Shown: positions 23,036 to 30,868 of the stretch, one piece after another
How the letters are laid out: each line of letters starts with the position of its first letter
How positions within the stretch are numbered: position 1 is the first letter of the stretch
Source of the DNA: Streptomyces sp. 1222.5
GTDB taxonomy: Bacteria; Actinomycetota; Actinomycetes; Streptomycetales; Streptomycetaceae
Direction of reading: 5' to 3'
Assembly (NCBI RefSeq): GCF_900105245.1
Contig: NZ_FNSZ01000001.1
Location: forward strand, 434,001-498,000
Length of the DNA: 64,000 nucleotides
Position numbers and translations under genes: made by a program
Notes under the pieces: model-generated
Seen by the model: the letters and a program-made list of their open reading frames with translations, nothing else
What the model was told of the DNA's origin: nothing
The model's database searches: none

Positions 23036-24628
23036 ATGACCACCGCGCTGCTGTGCACCGGCTGGCCCCGCGGGATCGAGGTGGCGCTGGACCGGCTCGA
23101 ACGCGACGGGCGACACCCCGCCCTGCTCATCCTGCCGGACACCGTGGCCGGCGACCGGGAGCCGGCGGATGCGGCCTTCGAACGGTTCGGGCTGCCGGTG
23201 CTCCCCCTCCCCCAGGCGGAGATCGGCGCCGGCCGGCTCTCTCCGGAGAGCAGGCGCGCGGTACGTGCCGCGGGAGTGACCGCTCTGCTGGCGTTCCGCA
23301 ACGACGGCGGTACGGTCGACCGCAGGGCGGCGGTCCGGGTCGCGCTCTCGGTCCCGGTGCGCGAACTGCTGGTCATGCACGGGCGCGGGGACGTCACCCG
23401 GTACGGGCGTACGGCTCTGCTGGCCGCCCTGTTCCGCGACCGTGAACCGGGACGCGAGCGGTGGCGCGAGCGCGTACCGCGGCGCGGGCGTAGGACGGGG
23501 CGCGGTCGCCGGGAGGACGCCCCGCCGGCGGAGCTGTTCGATCCCGTGGCCGGACGTCACCTCCCCCGGGGCGGCGACTTCGCCGGTGTCGACGCGCGCG
23601 GCGGCCTGGAGGTCAGTCCGCTGGGGTTCCTGCGCGTGCCCGGGATGGCGGAGCCCGCCGATCTGGAACCGTCCGCCCGGCGCCGGGTGATCATGCTGGG
23701 CGGCAGCGCGCTGTACGGGCTCGGCCTGCCGGACAACGCCGCCACCGTCCCCGCACGCCTCTACTGGCGTCTCGGCGGCGCCGACGACGGGCCCGAGGTG
23801 CTCAGCTTCGCCGTGCCGGGAGGATGGTCGCGCGGCGAGTCCGCGATGCTGCTCTACCGGCTGCGCCACGCCCGGCCCGACAGCGTGGTGACCCTCTCCG
23901 GCTGGAACGACTTCAACACCCTGTTCGCCATGGACCTGGTCAACGGACCGGGTGCACAGGTGCTGAACTGGACGTTCTCCGACTACCACCACTATCTGCG
24001 GATCCACGCCCCGCACGAGATCGACGACACCCACGTCCCGTTCGCCCGCAAACCCTCGGTGGTGCGCAGCCTGCCGCACCTGGACTCCGCCGTCTTCCCC
24101 CGCTCGGGAGCACGGCTGCGCAGTTCTCAGTGGCTGGACAACCAGGCGCTGATGGCCACCGTCTGCGAGCAGCAGGGCAGCCACTTCGTCTGCGCCCTGC
24201 AGCCGCACTCCCTGCTCCAGCCGGCGCTGGGCACGGAGTTCACCCGAAATTGGGTCACCTCGCACTACGACTTCGCCTTCACCGGAAGGGACGGGCAGCC
24301 CGGCCGCGCCGAACTGTTCGACGCCTACGCCGATTCGATCGCCTCCGTCTACCAGGTCTACCGGCAGGGCCTGACCGCGTTGTCCTCACGCTTCCCGACC
24401 GCGACCTTCCTCGACCTGTCCACCGTCTACGCGGACGAGGACGCCCCCTGCTTCCTCGACGGAGTCCATCTCACCGCCCATGGAGCGGACGTACTCGCCG
24501 ACGCCCTCGCGAAGGCGCTGGGGCAGCCGTCAGCGGACGTCCCCCACGGGGAAGGAACCTCGCTGCCCGCAGCAGCGGACAAGAGCCCGGACGACCTCGT
24601 CGCCCGGTACGACCGGCGCCTTCCCTAG
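23036..24628 (+). CDS. SGNH/GDSL-type hydrolase with N-terminal extension
   Basis: The start at ATG 23036 has AGGAGGAGAAGG upstream. The C-terminal 330 residues contain SGNH blocks: VIMLGGSALYGLGLPDN (block I, with GGS), TLSGWNDFNTLF (block III GxND) and FLDGVHLTAHGADVLADAL (catalytic DxxH). The first 190 residues are an unrelated alpha/beta part that resembles a formyltransferase-like or nucleotide-sugar-type fold only loosely, with an Arg-rich linker. SGNH enzymes with carbamoyltransferases are common in polysaccharide and natural-product loci and act as acyl- or carbamoyl-transferases or esterases. It is the last gene of the rightward operon. Confidence 0.8.
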   Translation: MTTALLCTGWPRGIEVALDRLERDGRHPALLILPDTVAGDREPADAAFERFGLPVLPLPQAEIGAGRLSPESRRAVRAAGVTALLAFRNDGGTVDRRAAVRVALSVPVRELLVMHGRGDVTRYGRTALLAALFRDREPGRERWRERVPRRGRRTGRGRREDAPPAELFDPVAGRHLPRGGDFAGVDARGGLEVSPLGFLRVPGMAEPADLEPSARRRVIMLGGSALYGLGLPDNAATVPARLYWRLGGADDGPEVLSFAVPGGWSRGESAMLLYRLRHARPDSVVTLSGWNDFNTLFAMDLVNGPGAQVLNWTFSDYHHYLRIHAPHEIDDTHVPFARKPSVVRSLPHLDSAVFPRSGARLRSSQWLDNQALMATVCEQQGSHFVCALQPHSLLQPALGTEFTRNWVTSHYDFAFTGRDGQPGRAELFDAYADSIASVYQVYRQGLTALSSRFPTATFLDLSTVYADEDAPCFLDGVHLTAHGADVLADALAKALGQPSADVPHGEGTSLPAAADKSPDDLVARYDRRLP

Positions 24629-24885
24629 CCCCCCGCGCTGCCGGCGCCATGGGGCGCTGATCCCCGGCGCGGCGCGACGAGCGTACTCCCGCCGCGGCCA
24701 CCGTCAGGATTGATGCGCGTCACCGCCGGGAAGCCACCAGGGGCCGATCGACCGTCCCGTTCCGCGTGCCGAGCGTGCGTTCTCCCCTCCGCCCCTGGAT
24801 CGGTGGACGGGTGACCGGCGAGGGGAAGCGACCGTGGGGGCGGTCGCGTGCAGTACACCGTGACGAAGTGGGGGGGAAGCAGCAC

Positions 24886-25869
24886 ATGACCACCGCGGCA
24901 TTCACCAACAAGGCGATCCTGCGGTACTCGATCGCCTTCATCGGGTACGCGGACCTCGAGGGAGAGGTCCAGAGCGTCTCGCACCAGGCCCTGCGCGGGG
25001 ACAACTACTACCAGGACCTGCCCGAGCCGAAGGACTGGACCGGAGCCCTCAAGGGCGTTCAGCACAGCAAGGACGCGGAACGGCAGGTGGTGAACCTCCT
25101 CGCCGACGAGATCTATCGCCACCTGGGATGCCAGAGCACCGCTCAGTACACCGCGCGAATCGGCGCGGTCCGCAAAGGCACGGTGGACCTGTACTCCGAC
25201 ATGGGCCCGTGTCACTCCTGCCGGTCGGTGATCAAGGACTTCCGCAGGGATTTCCCGGCCCTGACCCTCCAGATCCGCTACCGCAACGCGCTGCGCGGCG
25301 GCGGGTCGGCGGCCCTGATCCCGGCGGGCGACGGCCTGTACGGGCAGTACGGCATCGGCGACGCCACGCAGCGCACGGACCAGCTGTGGGCCAACACCTA
25401 CCCCGGCAGTCCGGTGGCCGCGGCCACCGGCACCTTCGACGTCAAGGTCACCGGGCCCGGCGGCCGGCGATTCACCGGCACCGTGCGGGGCGTCGACCAG
25501 CAGCCCCACTCCTCGTACCTGTACCCGGCACCGAGTTCCACCGCGGCGCCGCTCGACGAGGTGGGCGCTGTCATGGACGGGATCGCACGGGACCTCAGCA
25601 CCCAGATGGTGCCCGAGCGGCTGATGCGCCCGCAGGCGTTCCGGCAGTGGATCCGCGGCATCGGCCAGGGCACCGTACGGCTCGACTGCGAACGGGGGCC
25701 CGGCAAGGACGGCCGGACGGCGATCGAGGCGTTCATCGAGGACTTCCCGAAGGTCCGCATCGAGGTGGCCTACCCGGGCGCGACCGCGCAATCGGACGGC
25801 CGCGGCTACACGGACGCCACGGAACAGGACGGGGGCACCTGGCTGAAGATCTTCCCGGCCGCCCGCTGA
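24886..25869 (+). CDS. Deaminase-fold protein with degenerate internal repeat
   Basis: The 327-residue protein has a cytidine deaminase-like zinc site: DAERQVVNLLADEI (the xAE helix, about residues 63-65) and GTVDLYSDMGPCHSCRSVIKDF (PCxxC, C109 and C112). This fits bacterial nucleic-acid or toxin-type deaminases, although the first motif has Asp where His or Cys usually ligates zinc. Residues about 222-294 repeat this arrangement (DEVGAVMDGIA, then GTVRLDCERGPGKDGRTAIEAF) with both cysteines replaced by glycine. No secretion signal or immunity gene is seen. ATG 24886 is preceded by GGGGGGAA. The gene stands alone, 257 bases after the cluster end, and may not belong to it. Confidence 0.75.
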   Translation: MTTAAFTNKAILRYSIAFIGYADLEGEVQSVSHQALRGDNYYQDLPEPKDWTGALKGVQHSKDAERQVVNLLADEIYRHLGCQSTAQYTARIGAVRKGTVDLYSDMGPCHSCRSVIKDFRRDFPALTLQIRYRNALRGGGSAALIPAGDGLYGQYGIGDATQRTDQLWANTYPGSPVAAATGTFDVKVTGPGGRRFTGTVRGVDQQPHSSYLYPAPSSTAAPLDEVGAVMDGIARDLSTQMVPERLMRPQAFRQWIRGIGQGTVRLDCERGPGKDGRTAIEAFIEDFPKVRIEVAYPGATAQSDGRGYTDATEQDGGTWLKIFPAAR

Positions 25870-26160
25870 CCGACGGAGTCCTTCGCGCGCCCGTTCGCCC
25901 CTGCCGTTCCCGCCTCAGCCGAACCGGCGACGACGGCTTCCGGGGCTTCGGGCGCGTCGCCCTTCCACACGCCTGCGAGCCCCTGGGCTGACGCGTGTCA
26001 CCTGGGCGCGCCACAAATCCGCTGCCGCAGGCCCCACCGCGTCCCGCAGGGCGTCCACCGCGATGGCGAACTGTGTCGCCTTCGTGGGCACAGCTCTGAA
26101 GGCCGCCGGGGCGCCGCGGCCTGGGACCGCGGCCCTACGGCTTGGTCATCTTCGCGGTCC
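25870..26160. other. Intergenic region between deaminase and CarD-like genes
   Basis: About 290 bases with no convincing gene. A minus-strand frame over roughly 25920-26100 reads ATQFAIAVDALRDAVGPAAADLW but lacks a start and family match. The right end holds a partial copy of the 3' end of the neighbouring gene (see repeat 26135-26181). Confidence 0.3.
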
Positions 26161-26181
26161 CTACAGCTTGGTCATCTTGCT
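26135..26181. repeat. Short direct repeat at the 3' end of the CarD-like gene
   Basis: CTACGGCTTGGTCATCTTCG (26135-26154) is repeated with few changes as CTACAGCTTGGTCATCTTGC (26161-26180), a 26-base offset. On the minus strand the gene ends ...KMTKL-stop and the downstream copy reads ...KMTKP-stop. This looks like a small tandem duplication of the last codons. Confidence 0.7.
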
Positions 26182-26382
26182 GTAGGGGCTCAGGATCCGC
26201 ATCTGCTCGGAACCGAAATCCACGAGTACCGCGACTCCGTCCTCGATGCCGATCACCCGACCGAGGCCGTACGCGTCGTGCGTGACCTGGTCGCCCACGG
26301 CGAAGTGCTTCGGAGGCGGCGTGATGGGAGCCTTGAAGGGGCTCGTGGGCAAATGGCGCTTAGGTGCAGCAGGCTTTGTCAT
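26161..26382 (-). CDS. Small CarD/tudor-like domain protein (73 aa)
   Basis: The product has a Pro/Lys-rich N-terminus (MTKPAAPKRHLPTSPFKAP) and one compact beta-barrel-like domain: HFAVGDQVTHDAYGLGRVIGIEDGVAVLVDFGSEQMRILSPY. 'GDxVxHxxYGxGxVxxI' is the pattern of CarD/TRCF RNA-polymerase-interacting domains and of the UvrD/PcrA C-terminal tudor domain, both of which bind RNA polymerase. It is a stand-alone copy without other CarD parts. It lies back to back with the RNA polymerase alpha gene 195 bases away, an interesting pairing given the family's known partner. GAGG lies 3 bases before the start ATG. Function inferred only. Confidence 0.7.
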   Translation of the reverse strand: MTKPAAPKRHLPTSPFKAPITPPPKHFAVGDQVTHDAYGLGRVIGIEDGVAVLVDFGSEQMRILSPYSKMTKL

Positions 26383-26479
26383 CGCCTCTAGTATGCGCCT
26401 ACGAAGTGCACTGGTGGCTACCCTCGCTGACCGTTGGACCCCGTTCCAGCACGAGCTGAGCCTGCCGGTCGGCCGGCCG

Positions 26480-26517
26480 ACGGGCGGTTCGACTTCGTAG
26501 AAGGCCGAACCGCCCGT
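26480..26517 (+). promoter_or_regulatory. Perfect hairpin in the leader of the rpoA-like gene
   Basis: A 12-bp perfect stem (ACGGGCGGTTCG with CGAACCGCCCGT) with a 14-base loop lies about 60 bases before the GTG start of the alpha-subunit gene. It could act as a leader hairpin or attenuator, or be a terminator left from a gene that once stood upstream. It is not a riboswitch I recognise. Confidence 0.55.
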
Positions 26518-26577
26518 ACCCTTCTGGTGTCTACGGGCGTCACATAGCGGGCGCCGAAAAGTTGGAGGCAATACCTC

Positions 26578-27594
26578 GTGCTGATTGCTCAGCGTCCGTC
26601 CCTGACCGAAGAGGTCGTCGACGAGTTCCGCTCCCGGTTCGTGATCGAACCGCTGGAGCCGGGCTTCGGCTACACCCTCGGCAACTCTCTCCGTCGCACC
26701 CTCCTCTCGTCGATCCCCGGCGCTGCTGTCACCAGCATCCGCGTCGACGGTGTCCTGCATGAGTTCACCACCGTGCCGGGCGTCAAGGAGGATGTCACCG
26801 ACCTGATCCTCAACATCAAGCAGTTGGTCGTCTCCTCGGAGCACGACGAGCCGGTCGTGATGTACCTGCGCAAGCAGGGCCCGGGTCTGGTCACCGCCGC
26901 CGACATCGCGCCCCCGGCCGGTGTCGAGGTCCACAACCCCGACCTCGCCCTCGCCACGCTCAACGGCAAGGGCAAGCTGGAGATGGAGCTGACCGTCGAG
27001 CGCGGTCGCGGCTACGTCTCCGCCGTGCAGAACAAGCAGGTGGGCCAGGAGATCGGCCGCGTCCCGGTCGACTCCATCTACTCGCCGGTCCTGAAGGTCA
27101 CGTACAAGGTCGAGGCCACGCGTGTCGAGCAGCGGACCGACTTCGACAAGCTGATCGTCGACGTCGAGACGAAGCAGGCCATGCGTCCGCGTGACGCCAT
27201 GGCGTCGGCGGGCAAGACCCTGGTCGAGCTGTTCGGTCTCGCCCGCGAGCTGAACATCGACGCCGAGGGCATCGACATGGGCCCGTCCCCCACGGACGCC
27301 GCCCTGGCCGCCGACCTGGCGCTGCCGATCGAGGAGCTCGAGCTCACGGTCCGTTCCTACAACTGCCTCAAGCGTGAGGGCGTCCACTCGGTGGGCGAGC
27401 TGCTCGCGCGCTCGGAGGCGGACCTCCTGGACATCCGCAACTTCGGTGCGAAGTCCATCGACGAGGTCAAGGCGAAGCTGGCCGGCATGGGCCTGGCCCT
27501 GAAGGACAGCCCGCCCGGATTCGACCCGACCGCCGCCGCCTTCGACGCGGACGACAACGGGGGCACGGGTTTCATGGAGACCGAGCAGTACTGA
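26578..27594 (+). CDS. rpoA: DNA-directed RNA polymerase alpha subunit, stand-alone copy
   Basis: The full-length 338-residue alpha subunit has an intact N-terminal dimerisation/assembly domain ([54 protein letters not shown]). The C-terminal domain is also intact and carries the UP-element and activator-binding surface ([44 protein letters not shown]). It looks nearly identical to the housekeeping Streptomyces protein, ending in METEQY. Start GTG 26578 is preceded by GGAGG. The usual neighbours (rpsM, rpsK, rplQ) are absent: upstream is a divergent CarD-like gene and downstream two terminators and a GNAT. It is therefore most likely a second rpoA gene or, less likely, a relocated only copy. 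Confidence 0.93.
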   Translation: MLIAQRPSLTEEVVDEFRSRFVIEPLEPGFGYTLGNSLRRTLLSSIPGAAVTSIRVDGVLHEFTTVPGVKEDVTDLILNIKQLVVSSEHDEPVVMYLRKQGPGLVTAADIAPPAGVEVHNPDLALATLNGKGKLEMELTVERGRGYVSAVQNKQVGQEIGRVPVDSIYSPVLKVTYKVEATRVEQRTDFDKLIVDVETKQAMRPRDAMASAGKTLVELFGLARELNIDAEGIDMGPSPTDAALAADLALPIEELELTVRSYNCLKREGVHSVGELLARSEADLLDIRNFGAKSIDEVKAKLAGMGLALKDSPPGFDPTAAAFDADDNGGTGFMETEQY

Positions 27595-27620
27595 TCGTCT
27601 CGCCGGGCCGCGCATAACGG

Positions 27621-27643
27621 GGAGGGCAGCCGCGCTGCCCTCC
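27621..27643 (+). terminator. Terminator-like hairpin after rpoA
   Basis: Perfect 10-bp stem GGAGGGCAGC/GCTGCCCTCC with a 3-base loop, 27 bases after the rpoA stop. Confidence 0.75.
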
Positions 27644-27663
27644 ACCGATGACCCCGGGCCCGC

Positions 27664-27699
27664 GACAGCCCCCTCAGAGATCACTCTGAGGGGGCTGTC
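27664..27699. terminator. Second strong hairpin after rpoA
   Basis: Perfect 16-bp stem (arms 27664-27679 and 27684-27699, starting GACAGCCCCCTC) with loop ATCA. Together with the previous hairpin it isolates rpoA from the GNAT gene, which starts only 12 bases later. Confidence 0.85.
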
Positions 27700-27710
27700 G
27701 TCTCCGCGCG

Positions 27711-28274
27711 TTGAGAGGCAGCAAGGTCGGGCCCAGGGCTCGCCACGAGGACGACATCCCGGTCCTGCGGGCCGAGCTCTACGACGACGTGGTCAACTCC
27801 TCCCGGGCCGGGAGCGGACCGTGGCGGCCGGTCACACCCGGCTACAAGGATCCGCGGCTCGTGGTGGAGGACGAGGAGCAGCGGCGCGCCGAGTTCTACG
27901 TGGTGGAGCTCGAGGGCGGCAGTCTGATCGGCACCACGGTGCTCTGGGGCATCGACCCCCACAACCGATCCGCGCACATCGGGCTGGGGCTGCTGCCGTC
28001 CTCCCGTGGCAAGGGCTACGGCACCGACGTGGTCGCGGTGCTGTGCCACTACGCCTTCGTCGTGCGCGGCCTGCAGCGGCTGCAGATCGAGACGCTGTCG
28101 GACAACACCGCGGTGCTGCGCTCCGCCGAGCGCAACGGCTTCGTCCGCGAGGGTGTGCTGCGTTCCTCGGCCTGGGTGTTGGGCGAGTTCGTCGACGAAG
28201 TGGTGCTCGGACTCCTCGCCCAGGACTGGAAGCGGGATGCGCAGGTTCAGGCTGCCGTCCGCACCCAGGGCTGA
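27711..28274 (+). CDS. RimJ/RimL-type GNAT acetyltransferase
   Basis: The 187-residue product has the GNAT core: FYVVELEGGSLIGTTVLWGID (beta4), SAHIGLGLLPSSRGKGYGTDVVAVLCHYAFVV with the acetyl-CoA loop RGKGYG, and LQIETLSDNTAVLRSAERNGFVREGV. It resembles N-terminal ribosomal-protein or small-molecule acetyltransferases. The only upstream start is TTG 27711, lacking a clear ribosome site and sitting 12 bases after a terminator hairpin, so the original 5' end and promoter may have been lost when the rpoA copy arrived. It may be poorly expressed. It converges on the VOC gene with 4 bases between stops. Confidence 0.8.
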   Translation: MRGSKVGPRARHEDDIPVLRAELYDDVVNSSRAGSGPWRPVTPGYKDPRLVVEDEEQRRAEFYVVELEGGSLIGTTVLWGIDPHNRSAHIGLGLLPSSRGKGYGTDVVAVLCHYAFVVRGLQRLQIETLSDNTAVLRSAERNGFVREGVLRSSAWVLGEFVDEVVLGLLAQDWKRDAQVQAAVRTQG

Positions 28275-28278
28275 ACGG

Positions 28279-28674
28279 TCAGCGGCCCTCCAGGTAGGTG
28301 GTGCGCCCGTCGTCGTCGAGTTCGAAGGGGCCCTCGGGGATGATGCAGAACTCGTTGCCCTCGGGGTCTGCCATGACCAGGAATCCCCCGTCCGCGTACT
28401 GCTCCAGTCGGCGCCCACCGAGCGCCTCGACCCGCTGCTGCTCGCTCGCCGGGTCGGGTGAGGTGATGTCGAAGTGCATGCGGTTCTTGCCCGACTTGGG
28501 CTCGGCGGTCTGCTGGAAGCCCAGGCCGAGACCGTTCTCCCGCCGCAGCCACACGTACGGCCCGGTCCGGCCCACGACCGGCCTGCCGAGCAGCTCGGCC
28601 CAGAACGCGGCAAGCCGCTCAGGGTCGGTGGCGTCGACGATGAGGGCGTTGATGTGCGTCGGGGAATCTGCCAT
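28279..28674 (-). CDS. VOC (glyoxalase/bleomycin-resistance fold) protein
   Basis: The 131-residue protein has the paired beta-alpha-beta-beta-beta units of the vicinal oxygen chelate fold: INALIVDATDPERLAAFWAELLGRPVV and, in the second half, MHFDITSPDPASEQQRVEALGGRRL followed by MADPEGNEFCII. Metal ligands typical of the fold (His in MHFD, Glu in GNEF) are present. Substrate unknown; related actinobacterial proteins are annotated as glyoxalase-like. GAGAGGATG stands before the ATG. Confidence 0.85.
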   Translation of the reverse strand: MADSPTHINALIVDATDPERLAAFWAELLGRPVVGRTGPYVWLRRENGLGLGFQQTAEPKSGKNRMHFDITSPDPASEQQRVEALGGRRLEQYADGGFLVMADPEGNEFCIIPEGPFELDDDGRTTYLEGR

Positions 28675-28827
28675 GGTGGCATCCTCTCAGAACGCGTGAG
28701 GGTGCCTGACGTACACACGGTCACCGAAGCCCCCCGCCTCCCGCTCGTCCACGCCGGCGCCCCCTTCCAGCGCAGGCCATTGGCAGAACACGACTGGCCC
28801 CTCGCCGCCCGAGGAGCACCCCGGACC

Positions 28828-29148
28828 ATGACCGCCTTCGACACCTGTGGCACGCGCGTCCACACCGCCCGGCAGCTTGCCGACCTGGTGACCGATCGCC
28901 TCGGCGCAGCCTTCGTCGAACGGGACAGCGACTACCTCGGCGTCTACCTCCTCGCCACGCTCAGCGACGCGACTCGCATCCAGATCCAGCCCAACGCCGT
29001 ACCCGGCGACGACGGCGACCTCTACGACGAGCAGCACCCCGACCTGCCCGTGCTCCTTCTGATCGCCGCTCCGAGTCCAGACCCTGCCCTCCACGACCGA
29101 CTCGCAGGCATCGAAGGACTCGCCAGGCTCACCCCGACGCGAAGCTGA
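28828..29148 (+). CDS. Small conserved-type protein of unknown function (106 aa)
   Basis: ATG 28828 has GAGGAG 11 bases upstream. The acidic product reads CGTRVHTARQLADLVTDRLGAAFVERDSDYLGVYLLATLSDATRIQIQPN (shown here in pieces of the N-terminal half), then a DLYDEQHPDLPVLLLIAAP segment. This has the look of a small alpha/beta cytosolic protein. No family assigned and no obvious functional partner; the next gene is 157 bases away and has its own promoter. Confidence 0.6.
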   Translation: MTAFDTCGTRVHTARQLADLVTDRLGAAFVERDSDYLGVYLLATLSDATRIQIQPNAVPGDDGDLYDEQHPDLPVLLLIAAPSPDPALHDRLAGIEGLARLTPTRS

Positions 29149-29237
29149 AGCCATCTTGGCGAGCAATCGTCAAACCTGTGGACGTGGACGAGTTCTGGAC
29201 CCGCCGACGGCGGGGAGACGCGGGTCACGTTCGTTCG

Positions 29238-29264
29238 TGTCACAGGGCGTCGAGTCACCTCGTC
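29238..29264 (+). promoter_or_regulatory. ECF41-type promoter
   Basis: TGTCACA (29238-29244), exactly 16 bases, then CGTC (29261-29264). This matches the motif known for ECF41 sigma factors, which autoregulate the adjacent operon. It lies 41 bases before the start of the CMD gene, whose downstream neighbour encodes an ECF41-type sigma factor. Confidence 0.85.
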
Positions 29265-29305
29265 TCAAGTGGTGTAGCCACTGACGACCGCAGAGGGAGC
29301 ACACC

Positions 29306-29779
29306 ATGGACGCGCGACTGAACTACTTCGCCGGCCCGACCACCGGCAAGGTCCTGAAGCATTTCATGTCGGCGGGCAAGGCTCTCAAGGAGTCGCCGCT
29401 GCCGGCCGCGACGCAGGAGCTGGTGGCACTGCGCGTCAGCCAGATCAACGGCTGCGCCGCCTGCATCGACATGCACACCAAGGAGGCCGCCGCCGCCGGC
29501 GAGACCTCGGTACGGCTGCATCTGGTCGCGGCGTGGCGGGAGGCCACGGTGTTCACCGACGCCGAGCGTGCCGCGCTGGAGCTGGCGGAGGAAGGGACCC
29601 GGGTCGCGGATGCGGCCAGGGGCGTCAGCGACGAGGTGTGGGCGTACGCCGCCAAGCACTACGACGAGGAACAGCTCACGGCCCTGGTGGTCCTGATCTC
29701 CTTCATGAATGCGGTGAACCGGCTGAACATCATCACCCAGCAGCCGGCCGGCCACTACGAGCCCGGACAGTTCCACTGA
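29306..29779 (+). CDS. Carboxymuconolactone decarboxylase/AhpD-like protein
   Basis: The 157-residue protein contains the AhpD-type redox motif CAACIDMH (CxxC plus distal His) inside LVALRVSQINGCAACIDMHTKEA, and the usual second helix pair ISFMNAVNRLNIITQQPAGHYEPG. Such proteins act as small hydroperoxide-reducing or decarboxylating enzymes. It is transcribed from the ECF41 motif, with AGAGGGAG before the ATG, and is followed by the sigma factor gene. A CMD-like protein is one of the three standard partners of ECF41 sigma factors, so it is probably the direct output of the regulator. Confidence 0.9.
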   Translation: MDARLNYFAGPTTGKVLKHFMSAGKALKESPLPAATQELVALRVSQINGCAACIDMHTKEAAAAGETSVRLHLVAAWREATVFTDAERAALELAEEGTRVADAARGVSDEVWAYAAKHYDEEQLTALVVLISFMNAVNRLNIITQQPAGHYEPGQFH

Positions 29780-29842
29780 GGGGAAGATGTCCGCGCCGGT
29801 GAGTGCGCCCGGGTGAGAAGGTGCACGGGGAGGGGTTTCGTC

Positions 29843-30769
29843 GTGAACAAGGTCGATGAGTTCGAGGAGTTGCGGCCGCTGCTGTTCTCGATCGCCTACC
29901 GCATTCTGGGCAGCGTGGGTGAGGCCGAGGACGCGGTGCAGGAGACGTGGCTGCGCTTCGACGGTTCGGCGACCCAGGTCGCGTCGGCCAAGGCGTTTCT
30001 GTCGTCCACGGTGACGCGGATCTCGATCGACGTCCTGCGCTCGGCGCGGGTGAGGCGGGAGGCGTACGTCGGCCCTTGGTTCCCCGAGCCGCTGCTCAAC
30101 GATCCGTATCAGGATCCGGCGCGCTCGGCGGAGCTGGCCGACTCGGTGTCGATGGCGGCGGTGCTGCTACTGGAGCGGCTCAGCCCGCTGGAGCGGGCGG
30201 TGTTCGTCCTGCGAGAGGTGTTCGACTTCGGGTTCGACGAGGTCGCCGCGGCGGTGGGGCGGTCGGAGGCGGCGTGCCGGCAGCTGTTGGTACGGGCCCG
30301 ACGGCACATGCAGGCCGGGCGGCCACGGTTCGAAGCGGATGGTCAGGAGCGGCAGGAGCTGGCGACGCGGTTCTTCGACGCGCTGAAAGGTGGTGACGTG
30401 GGCGGACTGCGGGATCTGCTGGCCGCGGATGTCCAGTTGGTCGGGGACGGCGGCGGCAAGGCACCGCAGCTCGCCAGGGCCGTCAGCGGTACCGAGAACG
30501 TGGCCCGGCTGCTCCTCTCCGTCTTCCCCCTGTTGGCCCGCGTCGGCGTGACGTTCGAGCCACAGGAGATCAACGGGCAGCCCGGCGCGATCTTCCGCGA
30601 CCGGGACGGCAAGGTGCTCCACATCCTGGCCCTCGACGTGTTCGACGGGCAGATCCAGACCATTCGCTCCGTGATCAATCCCGACAAGCTCGGCCATCTC
30701 GGGCCGGTCGCCGACGCCTGGGCCATTGACCGCGAGGTGAAGCAGGTCCGGATCGGTGACTGCCGATAG
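29843..30769 (+). CDS. ECF41-group sigma factor with C-terminal SnoaL-like domain
   Basis: The 308-residue protein has region 2 (FSIAYRILGSVGEAEDAVQETWLRF), region 4 (LSPLERAVFVLREVFDFGFDEVAAAVGRSEAACRQLLVRARRHM) and a C-terminal NTF2/SnoaL-like extension of about 120 residues (FFDALKGGDVGGLRDLLAADVQLVGDGGG). In ECF41 proteins that fused extension replaces an anti-sigma factor and tunes activity. GTG 29843 was chosen because GGGGAGGGG lies 9 bases upstream; the GTG/TTG options at 29813 lack this. It is likely cotranscribed with the CMD gene and should recognise the motif at 29238-29264. Confidence 0.93.
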   Translation: MNKVDEFEELRPLLFSIAYRILGSVGEAEDAVQETWLRFDGSATQVASAKAFLSSTVTRISIDVLRSARVRREAYVGPWFPEPLLNDPYQDPARSAELADSVSMAAVLLLERLSPLERAVFVLREVFDFGFDEVAAAVGRSEAACRQLLVRARRHMQAGRPRFEADGQERQELATRFFDALKGGDVGGLRDLLAADVQLVGDGGGKAPQLARAVSGTENVARLLLSVFPLLARVGVTFEPQEINGQPGAIFRDRDGKVLHILALDVFDGQIQTIRSVINPDKLGHLGPVADAWAIDREVKQVRIGDCR

Positions 30770-30868
30770 ACCTCGGCACGAACGTACCGTCCCGTCGCGA
30801 AGGCGTTCCCCTGCGGCCGGCGAAGCCGGTCCGGCACGACTGTCAGAGTCGTCTGTCAGGCTCTTCCC

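Noticed and set aside
26578..27594. The rpoA gene as part of the ribosomal protein operon
   Set aside because: No ribosomal protein gene is on either side and two terminators follow directly.
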